In this document: positions 10,580 through 16,925 of the stretch, in pieces
How the letters are laid out: each line of letters begins with the position of its first letter
Numbering within the stretch: position 1 is the first letter of the stretch
NCBI GenBank assembly: GCA_900752065.1
Contig: CAADTT010000046.1
Location: forward strand, 1 to 20,913
DNA from: Lachnospiraceae bacterium
GTDB taxonomy: Bacteria; Bacillota; Clostridia; Lachnospirales; Lachnospiraceae
Direction of reading: 5' to 3'
DNA length: 20,913 nt
Notes under the pieces: generated by a model
What the model saw: only the letters and a program-made list of their open reading frames with translations
Told to the model about the DNA's origin: nothing
Database searches by the model: none
Made by a program: the position numbers and the translations under genes

Positions 10580-12664
10580 TTATTTCACATCTTTCATACT
10601 AAAGCTGATTCTTCCCATCTTGTCTTTTCCGAGGCATACGACCTTTACCTTATCTCCCAGCGTCAGCACATCTTCCACACGGTTGATTCTGTGCTTGGAA
10701 ATCTTGGAAATGTGAACCATACCCTCTTTGCCCGGAGCAAACTCAAGGAAAGCACCGAATTCTTTGATGCTGACTACCTTTCCTTCGAAAACCTGTCCTG
10801 CTTCAAAGTCTGTGGTAATAATACGGATCAGCTCCACCGCCCGGTCCATAGACTCCTGTTCTGTGCCGCAGATGGATACTGCACCGTCATCTGTAATGTC
10901 GATCTTCACGCCGGTCTGCTCAATAATGGCATTGATCGTCTTGCCTCTCTGTCCAACCACATCGCCAATCTTCTGCGGATCGATCTGAATCTGGATGATC
11001 TTCGGTGCGTACGGTCCTACCTCCGGTCTCGGCTGGGCAATCGCATTCTCCATCACGCCGTGCAGAATAAAGGTACGCGCTTCTTTCGTTCTGGCAATCG
11101 CCTCCTCGATGATGGCTCTCGTCAGACCGTGAATCTTAATATCCATCTGAATTGCCGTGATACCATTATCTGTACCAGCCACCTTAAAGTCCATATCTCC
11201 GAAGAAATCCTCAAGTCCCTGAATATCGGTCAGCACCAGGTAATCATCGTCTGTCTCCCCTGTCACCAGACCGCAGGAAATACCTGCCACCGGCTGCTTG
11301 ATCGGCACTCCGGCTGCCATCAGCGACATGGTTGACGCACAGATACTTGCCTGAGATGTCGAACCATTTGACTCGAAAGTCTCAGATACTGTCCGAATCG
11401 CATACGGAAATTCTTCTTCACTCGGGAGCACTGGAACCAGCGCCCTCTCAGCCAGTGCTCCATGACCGATCTCACGGCGTCCCGGTCCTCTGGATGGTCT
11501 CGTTTCTCCCACAGAATAACTTGGAAAATTATAGTGGTGCATATAGCGCTTGCTGGTCTCCGCCTCGTCCAGACCGTCCAGTCTCTGTGCCTCGGAAAGT
11601 GGAGCCAGTGTTGTGATCGTACAGATCTGCGTCTGTCCTCTCGTAAACATGGCAGAACCATGTACTCTCGGAATCAGATCTACCTCCGCAGCCAGCGGAC
11701 GGATCTGGTTGATCTCACGTCCGTCCGGACGCTTATGGTCCTTCAGGATCATCTTACGAACCGTCTTCTTCTGATACTGATAGACAGCATCTCCCAGAAA
11801 TGGAAGCCACTCCTCCTTTTCTGCAAATGCTTCCTCCAGCCTGTCTGTGATCGCACGGATATTTGCCTCTCTCGTCTGCTTGTCATCGGTAAACACCGCC
11901 TCTTCCATCTCTTCCGGCGGAACGATCTCTTTGATCGCTGCGAACAGCTCCTCCGGTACGGCAAAACTGGTGTAGCTGTGCTTCTCTTTTCCACATTCTG
12001 CCACGATCGTATCAATAAATTTAATGATCTCCTGGTTTACCTCATGAGCCGCAAAGATCGCATCGATCATCTTTGCCTCCGGAACCTCATTTGCTCCGGC
12101 CTCAATCATAATGACCTTATCTCTCGTGGATGCTACCGTAAGCTGAAGATCGGAAGCTTCCTTCTGTGCTGCTGTCGGATTGAAGACAAACTCACCATCT
12201 ACCAATCCCACCTGTGTCGTTGCACAGGGACCGTCAAACGGAATATCTGAAATCGTAGCTGCGATCGCCGAACCCAGCATCGCTGTCAGCTCGGGGCTGC
12301 AGTCCTGGTCCACGGAAAGCACCAGATTCTCCAGTGTCACATCATTTCTGTAATCCTTCGGAAACAGCGGACGCATCGGGCGGTCAATGACACGGTCTGT
12401 CAGAATCGCATTCTCGGATGCCTTTCCCTCTCTCTTATTAAATCCTCCCGGAATTTTTCCTACGGAATATAATCTTTCATTATATTCTACGCTCAGAGGG
12501 AAGAAATCAATTCCCTCTCTTGGCTTCTCCGATGCCGTCGCTGTAGCCAGTACGGTCGTATCGCCATAGTGCATCAGTACTGCACCGTTTGCCTGCTTTG
12601 CCACTCTGTCCACATCTACCGTGAGAGTTCTTCCTGCAAGCTCCATTGAAAAACTTTTGTACAT
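10580..12664 (-). CDS. pnp: Polyribonucleotide nucleotidyltransferase (PNPase)
   Basis: About 694 residues, full length. Two RNase PH-like domains (about 1-215 and 305-545) flank the helical linker. The second holds the active-site region KVAGTDNGITAIQMDIK. Next come a KH domain (IGDVVGQRGKTINAIIEQTG, with the GxxG loop) and an S1 domain (GQVFEGKVVSIKEFGAFLEFAPGKEGMVHIS). It degrades RNA 3' to 5' by phosphorolysis and can also add tails; it is a trimer and part of RNA-decay complexes. The open frame reaches 12781, but the ATG at 12664 has AGGAG 8 nt upstream and starts MYKSFSMELAGRTL as in the family. It follows rpsO, the common bacterial order, but the rpsO terminator lies between them, and no terminator is seen after pnp. 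Confidence 0.97.
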   Translation of the reverse strand: MYKSFSMELAGRTLTVDVDRVAKQANGAVLMHYGDTTVLATATASEKPREGIDFFPLSVEYNERLYSVGKIPGGFNKREGKASENAILTDRVIDRPMRPLFPKDYRNDVTLENLVLSVDQDCSPELTAMLGSAIAATISDIPFDGPCATTQVGLVDGEFVFNPTAAQKEASDLQLTVASTRDKVIMIEAGANEVPEAKMIDAIFAAHEVNQEIIKFIDTIVAECGKEKHSYTSFAVPEELFAAIKEIVPPEEMEEAVFTDDKQTREANIRAITDRLEEAFAEKEEWLPFLGDAVYQYQKKTVRKMILKDHKRPDGREINQIRPLAAEVDLIPRVHGSAMFTRGQTQICTITTLAPLSEAQRLDGLDEAETSKRYMHHYNFPSYSVGETRPSRGPGRREIGHGALAERALVPVLPSEEEFPYAIRTVSETFESNGSTSQASICASTMSLMAAGVPIKQPVAGISCGLVTGETDDDYLVLTDIQGLEDFFGDMDFKVAGTDNGITAIQMDIKIHGLTRAIIEEAIARTKEARTFILHGVMENAIAQPRPEVGPYAPKIIQIQIDPQKIGDVVGQRGKTINAIIEQTGVKIDITDDGAVSICGTEQESMDRAVELIRIITTDFEAGQVFEGKVVSIKEFGAFLEFAPGKEGMVHISKISKHRINRVEDVLTLGDKVKVVCLGKDKMGRISFSMKDVK

Positions 12665-12760
12665 ATAGTATTCTCCTTCTTTTTGATTGTATGCCTGTAT
12701 CCTGCCACGAAAAAGTGTGCTTCCGTCTCTCTCCTCCGTATGCCGGAACATCCGAAACAA

Positions 12761-12796
12761 CTGAAAAACAGATATCTGCAAATGTCTGCTTTTCAG
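12761..12796 (-). promoter_or_regulatory. Long hairpin in the rpsO-pnp intergenic leader
   Basis: Minus-strand CTGAAAAGCAG (12796-12786) pairs over 11 bp with CTGTTTTTCAG (12771-12761; one G-U), loop 14 nt. It lies about 100 nt before the pnp start and after the rpsO terminator. There is no clean T-run. In Escherichia coli the pnp leader hairpin is the site of autocontrol with RNase III; whether this one has such a role is unknown. I found no convincing sigma-A promoter for pnp in 12665-12834. Confidence 0.5.
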
Positions 12797-12834
12797 TGGT
12801 CTCGGTCTGTCTTCACAGGCATGGGTTTACAAGT

Positions 12835-12860
12835 AAAAACGGGAACGGAATTCCTCCCGT
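12835..12860 (-). terminator. Rho-independent terminator after rpsO
   Basis: Minus-strand ACGGGA (12860-12855) pairs with TCCCGT (12844-12839), extended by GGA/TCC inside. TTTTT (12839-12835) follows. It starts about 15 nt after the rpsO stop. Partial read-through could supply pnp. Confidence 0.85.
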
Positions 12861-12875
12861 CCCCCTCTGATTGAA

Positions 12876-13142
12876 TTATTTTCTGATTCCTAATTTCGCA
12901 ATTAAAGTACGGTATCCTTCCAGATCAGTTTTCTTTAAGTATGCCAAAAGTCCACGTCTCTGACCGATCATCTTTAACATACCTCTTCTTGAATGATGAT
13001 CCTTCGGATGAAGTTTTAAATGATCTGTCAGCTCACGGATTCTGGCTGTCAGAATGGCGATCTGAACCTCCGGTGAACCTGTGTCGCCCGGTGTTCTCGC
13101 ATACTCGTTGATGATTGCTGTTTTCTTTTCCTTTGAAATCAT
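12876..13142 (-). CDS. rpsO: 30S ribosomal protein S15
   Basis: An 88-residue protein, one shorter than the common 89. Conserved stretches: YARTPGDTGSPEVQIAILTARIRELTDHLKLHPKDHHSRRGMLKMIGQRRGLLAYLKK. It binds the three-way junction of 16S rRNA helices 20-22 early in 30S assembly. The ATG at 13142 follows AGGAGG by 7 nt. It has its own strong promoter, about 95 nt of leader and a terminator, so it can be expressed as a single-gene unit inside the larger block. Confidence 0.98.
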   Translation of the reverse strand: MISKEKKTAIINEYARTPGDTGSPEVQIAILTARIRELTDHLKLHPKDHHSRRGMLKMIGQRRGLLAYLKKTDLEGYRTLIAKLGIRK

Positions 13143-13232
13143 GATATATCCTCCTAATTTTTAAACCGCCTGATACTAAGAACCGGTCGGAGTCTCCAAA
13201 GCTCTGAATATCGGCTGAATTTCACCTTCGTC

Positions 13233-13261
13233 AGTTTATCACAAGACCGTTCCGCCGTCAA
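13233..13261 (-). promoter_or_regulatory. Promoter of rpsO
   Basis: On the minus strand TTGACG (13261-13256) and TAAACT (13238-13233) have a 17-bp spacer. It begins about 10 bases after the stop of the upstream gene. The leader 13226-13143 contains G/C-rich segments (for example CCGACCGG and GGCGG) that could form an S15-binding structure, but no fold could be assigned with confidence. Confidence 0.82.
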
Positions 13262-13269
13262 CCACTTTT

Positions 13270-13713
13270 TTACAGCATCCGCATCGCTGTCAGCAAAAAC
13301 AGCAGGCCCCCGGTCAGGCAGGCCAGCATACCGCCGTAATACAGCGCCGGTGAGACATAACTGATCTGTGTTTTTTCCCGTATCCGGAAATGCTCCGGGT
13401 TTGCTTCATCATACTGGATCTCTATCTTCTGATTCAGCGCAAAGGGACAGGGATTTCCACCCTTTTCATAAAGCTTCTTATACAGCCTTCCCTCCGCATA
13501 ATAGGCAAGGACAGCATAATAATAATCATGGATTCCTTTTTCTTTTCCTTTTCTGTCAGGCTCGTCCACCACGATCTCCACCACGGTGGCCACAGCCTTT
13601 CCTCTGTATTTCTGCCGCTTTTCCGCATAGGAACGGCTCGCGAGGGATGCTGCCAGAGAGATACCGCCGCAAACCATCAGCACAATGCTAAGCGTCCAAA
13701 CAAAACTATTCAC
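13270..13713 (-). CDS. DUF3592-like small membrane protein
   Basis: About 147 residues. It has an N-terminal membrane helix (SFVWTLSIVLMVCGGISLAASL) and a mid region of alternating strands (KAVATVVEIVVDEP...HDYYYAVLAYYAEGRLYKKLYEKG...NQKIEIQYDEANPEHF). A C-terminal membrane helix follows (YYGGMLACLTGGLLFLLTA). The strand-turn-strand body between two helices, with 'IQYDEANPEHF', resembles DUF3592, of unknown function. The frame is open to 13746, but the GTG at 13713 has AAGGAG 7 nt upstream and overlaps the ribF stop by 8 bp, so I chose it. It is the last gene before the rpsO promoter, with no terminator of its own. Confidence 0.75.
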   Translation of the reverse strand: MNSFVWTLSIVLMVCGGISLAASLASRSYAEKRQKYRGKAVATVVEIVVDEPDRKGKEKGIHDYYYAVLAYYAEGRLYKKLYEKGGNPCPFALNQKIEIQYDEANPEHFRIREKTQISYVSPALYYGGMLACLTGGLLFLLTAMRML

Positions 13714-14599
13714 TAAAATACTCCTTCCCCGAAGAAATATCCGCATCCATCTGTCGGCACAGCGCCTCCTTTGAGGAAAAGCTTTTCTCCGGGCGAATAA
13801 ATTTTAAAAACTGTATTTCTATATTTTCTCCCAGAAGCTCCCTTTCAAAATCAAAAAGGTAGGTTTCCACCCCCCGAAAGCTTTCTGGTCCTTCCTGACC
13901 GCATCCAATGTTCGTGATGCCCGGAAAGCTCACCTTTCCGATGATCGTCCGTGTGGCATAAACCCCGCCCGGCGGCAGCAGCTTTCTCGTAGTAGCCGCA
14001 AATTTTACCGTAGGCAGATTGCACACTCTGCTTCTGCCCCATCCGTGAAGCACCTCTCCTGACACAAAAAAGGAATACCCCAGAAGCTCGCTGACTGTCT
14101 CCATGTGTCCGGCCGCCAGCTCATCTCTGATATAAGTGCTGCTGATATCCCGTCCGTGATACCGCTCCTTCCTTGCCACCTCAACAGTAAAACCATATGT
14201 TCTCTGAAGCTCCTGCAAAAGCCTGTAATCTCCCTGCCGCTGGTATCCAAAGCGGAAATCTGTCCCAACTACCAGATACTTCGCATGAAGTCTTCTTACC
14301 AGAATGTCCTCCACAAATGCCTCCGGCTTCATCTGCATGATCTCCGGTATCAATGGGCAGTCCACCAGATAGTCCACACCCAGCTTTTCTGCCATTCTTT
14401 TCCGCTCCAAATCAGTCAGGATCTGCCCCTTTTCCATGCGGTTCAGCGTTAATATCACGCTTTTACAGTTCTGTTTTTCAAGTTCCCGGATGCGGCTGAC
14501 CAGCTTCTGATGCCCCCTGTGCAGTCCGTCAAACTTTCCCAATGTGACCGCCGTGTCATCATCCACATAGAACCCTCCCGGTCCCTGCATATATTCCAT
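13706..14599 (-). CDS. ribF: Riboflavin biosynthesis protein RibF (FAD synthetase / riboflavin kinase)
   Basis: 297 residues, usual length. The N-terminal adenylyltransferase domain has TLGKFDGLHRGHQKL, then LVVGTDFRFGYQRQGD and ISSTYIRDELAAG. The C-terminal riboflavin kinase domain starts at about 185 (SGEVLHGWGRSRVCNLPTVKF...LLPPGGVYA) and includes ITNIG and VETYLFDFERELLG. The enzyme turns riboflavin into FMN and then FAD. In most relatives the kinase motif is GFPTAN and the loop after ITNIG contains PT; here they read NLPTVK and CGQEGPES. The kinase half is thus divergent at residues that normally bind ATP-Mg. The start is the ATG at 14599. It sits between truB (51-nt gap) and the DUF3592-like gene (overlap). 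Confidence 0.93.
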   Translation of the reverse strand: MEYMQGPGGFYVDDDTAVTLGKFDGLHRGHQKLVSRIRELEKQNCKSVILTLNRMEKGQILTDLERKRMAEKLGVDYLVDCPLIPEIMQMKPEAFVEDILVRRLHAKYLVVGTDFRFGYQRQGDYRLLQELQRTYGFTVEVARKERYHGRDISSTYIRDELAAGHMETVSELLGYSFFVSGEVLHGWGRSRVCNLPTVKFAATTRKLLPPGGVYATRTIIGKVSFPGITNIGCGQEGPESFRGVETYLFDFERELLGENIEIQFLKFIRPEKSFSSKEALCRQMDADISSGKEYFSE

Positions 14600-14650
14600 A
14601 GTGTCTTCTGCCTTTCCTGTTCGCTGCGTTTCTCACAGCATACAGTCCTT

Positions 14651-15565
14651 TCAGCTCTCTTCACCGCCGTCGTGAAACATTTTCACAGGTCGGAATCTGC
14701 TTTCTTTCTTCAAATATTCATAGAGTGCATAAAAGATTCCCTCCGCATCATAGATGCGTACCAGACCACTCTGCGCCGGGATTCCTGCCTTTTCCACCTG
14801 TCTGCTGTAAAGAGGATTCCCATTTGCAAGCATCTTCTGATTCTCTTTCTTTACCGAAACAGCCGGATACATGGAAAACAGACTGTCAATCTGTACCACA
14901 TGCTCTGAGAGCTGTCCCAGATCCTGAAGGATCTCAATCTCCTCCAGTTTCAGGCTGTCTTCTATGTAGAAATCTCCGACCTTTGTCCGCAGAAGCTGTT
15001 CCATACAGCCGCCGCATCCCAGTTTTTCTCCAATATCATGGCAGAGCGTCCTGATATATGTCCCCTTTGAACAGGTTACCGTCATGGAAACTCTTGGAAG
15101 TACAATTTCATGAATCTTAATGTTATGAATCTGTACCTTCCTCGCTTCCCTCTCTACTGTCTTTCCTTCCCTGGCCAGCTCATACAGCTTTTTTCCGTTT
15201 ATCTTTAAAGCAGAATACATCGGCGGAATCTGTGCATAAGTCCCTTTAAAGGACTGAACCGCCTCATAAACCTCTTTTATGGATGACGTAACCTCTGCCT
15301 CTTTTAATATCTGTCCCGAAACATCCTGCGTATCCGTAGTTTTTCCGAGCAGCAGAATCGCATAATAGGTCTTGTCCTGATCTGTCAGAAGGTCACATAC
15401 CTTTGTTGCTTTTCCCAGGCATACAGGCAGCACGCCTTCTGCATCCGGATCAAGTGTCCCAGTATGCCCGATTTTCTTCTGTCCCAGGATTCCTCTCAGC
15501 TTCGCCACCACATCATGAGAAGTATATCCTTTTTCTTTATATACATTAATAATTCCGTGAATCAC
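14651..15565 (-). CDS. truB: tRNA pseudouridine-55 synthase
   Basis: 304 residues. It has the TruB opening GIINVYKEKGYTSHDVVAKLR, the catalytic Asp39 in GHTGTLDPDAEGVLPVCLGKATK, then KTYYAILLLGKTTDTQD and CSKGTYIRTLCHDIGEKLG. A C-terminal PUA-like part follows (about 230-300). It isomerises U55 in the T-loop of tRNAs. The start is the GTG at 15565, about 11 nt after GGGGAG and 20 nt after the nrnA stop. The gene order rbfA-nrnA-truB-ribF is typical of Firmicutes. Confidence 0.97.
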   Translation of the reverse strand: MIHGIINVYKEKGYTSHDVVAKLRGILGQKKIGHTGTLDPDAEGVLPVCLGKATKVCDLLTDQDKTYYAILLLGKTTDTQDVSGQILKEAEVTSSIKEVYEAVQSFKGTYAQIPPMYSALKINGKKLYELAREGKTVEREARKVQIHNIKIHEIVLPRVSMTVTCSKGTYIRTLCHDIGEKLGCGGCMEQLLRTKVGDFYIEDSLKLEEIEILQDLGQLSEHVVQIDSLFSMYPAVSVKKENQKMLANGNPLYSRQVEKAGIPAQSGLVRIYDAEGIFYALYEYLKKESRFRPVKMFHDGGEES

Positions 15566-15585
15566 CGTTATCTCTTCTCCCCACG

Positions 15586-16536
15586 TTACATTTGTTCTTC
15601 AATGTGCAGTGTAAGATTATTGATTACATCGTAAAATGATCCCTGCATAGTGCAGCCTGCCGCGCGTACATGGCCGCCGCCGCCAAAATAAGACGCCACC
15701 TTTTGTACATCCACAGCGCCGTTTGACCGCATGCTTACTCTGTACTCCTGATTCCCCATCTCATACAGGAAAATCGCCGCTTCCACGCCTTTCGTATTCC
15801 GAAGCTGGCTGACAATACCCTCCAGATCCATAGGCGTGATATTGTAAAATTCCATCTCTTTTTTCCGCACACCGCTGATGATACATTTATTATCTAATAC
15901 CAGGATGCTCTCCAAAAGCGCCCGTCCCAAAATCTGATTCTGCACATAGGTTTTCTGAAAATATGTTTTCTCTATGATTTCGGAAAAATTAATTCCTTTT
16001 CCCATTAATTCACCGGCAATCCGCATGGTTTCCGGTGATGTACAGGAATACTGGAAAATCCCCGTATCGTGGGCGATCCCCATATACAACGCCTCAGCAA
16101 TTTCCTTCGTTACCTTTTCCGGTTCAAAAAGACCGTAGATCAATTCCGAAGTGGAGCTGGCATCGGGCACGATATTATTTACATCTGCATACCCCACGTT
16201 GCTGATATGATGGTCAACACAAATACTCTTTCCTGCTGTCTGCAGATATTTCACAGCCGCTCCCAGTCTTGCTGCATCTCCCGCATCCAGGCAGAACATT
16301 CTGTCATAAGCCATATCCGCCTGACAAGAATGTTTCACCTGTTCCGTACCCTTTATGAAATAGAAGCTTTCCGGAAATTCCTCAAGATATACATCCAAAA
16401 CCTCTACCTGCGGAAAATACTCACGGATATACAGATACAACGCCATGCAGGAACCGACACAGTCACCGTCCGGTCGGACATGTCCGGCAATGGCTGCGCT
16501 TTTTACATTTTTCAATTCTGATGCCAGATTAATCAT
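15586..16536 (-). CDS. nrnA: DHH/DHHA1-family phosphoesterase (NrnA-like nanoRNase / pAp phosphatase)
   Basis: About 316 residues. The DHH domain has H19-x3-D23-x-D25 (GHVRPDGDCVGS), FCLDAGD, the DHH triad at 108-110 (CVDHHIS) and GIAHDTGIFQY. The C-terminal DHHA1 domain ends with YFGGGGHVRAAGCT. Manganese-dependent relatives degrade short RNA fragments and pAp. The frame is open to a GTG at 16551, but the ATG at 16536 has GAGG 9 nt upstream and gives the usual start MINLASELKN, so I chose it; it then overlaps the rbfA end by 8 bp. It lies between rbfA and truB. Confidence 0.93.
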   Translation of the reverse strand: MINLASELKNVKSAAIAGHVRPDGDCVGSCMALYLYIREYFPQVEVLDVYLEEFPESFYFIKGTEQVKHSCQADMAYDRMFCLDAGDAARLGAAVKYLQTAGKSICVDHHISNVGYADVNNIVPDASSTSELIYGLFEPEKVTKEIAEALYMGIAHDTGIFQYSCTSPETMRIAGELMGKGINFSEIIEKTYFQKTYVQNQILGRALLESILVLDNKCIISGVRKKEMEFYNITPMDLEGIVSQLRNTKGVEAAIFLYEMGNQEYRVSMRSNGAVDVQKVASYFGGGGHVRAAGCTMQGSFYDVINNLTLHIEEQM

Positions 16537-16906
16537 TCTCATCATCCTCACTTGATCCGCCTGTCACATCATCGATCAATTTTGACATATTTACCCCATA
16601 TTCAATGGACTGGTCCAGCACAAAACGGATCTCCGGCGTGTTGCGGAGATTAATCGTCCGTGCCAGTTCACGGCGGATATATCCCACCGCGCTCTTTAAG
16701 CCTGCCAGCGTATCCTGCTGGGACTTTTCGTCTCCCAGCACACTGATATACGCCTTACAGGTCTTCAGATCCGGCGCCACCTCCACCGCAACCACACTGG
16801 TCATGGGGTTGATGCGCGGATCCTTGATCTCCCGGCTAATGATGAGACTCAGCTCCCGCTGTACCTCGCCATTGATCCGGGTATTTTTTATACTGTTTTT
16901 TCTCAT
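16529..16906 (-). CDS. rbfA: Ribosome-binding factor A
   Basis: 125 residues, usual length. Family stretches: RINGEVQRELSLIISREIKDPRINPMTSVVAVEVAPDLKTCKAYISVLG and LKSAVGYIRRELARTINLRNTPEIRFVLDQSIEYG. It is a KH-type fold that binds pre-30S subunits near the 16S rRNA 5' end. The tail is acidic (SSEDDEND). The ATG at 16906 lies 19 nt after the infB stop; the ribosome-binding site is weak (GCAGG or GGTGAT), so coupling to infB is likely. Confidence 0.97.
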   Translation of the reverse strand: MRKNSIKNTRINGEVQRELSLIISREIKDPRINPMTSVVAVEVAPDLKTCKAYISVLGDEKSQQDTLAGLKSAVGYIRRELARTINLRNTPEIRFVLDQSIEYGVNMSKLIDDVTGGSSEDDEND

Positions 16907-16925
16907 ATCACCAAAACCTGCTTTC

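Noticed and set aside
12646..12781. Upstream extension of the pnp reading frame to 12781
   Set aside because: The extra 39 residues match nothing in PNPase and lie in the leader hairpin; the ATG at 12664 has a proper AGGAG and the family N-terminus.
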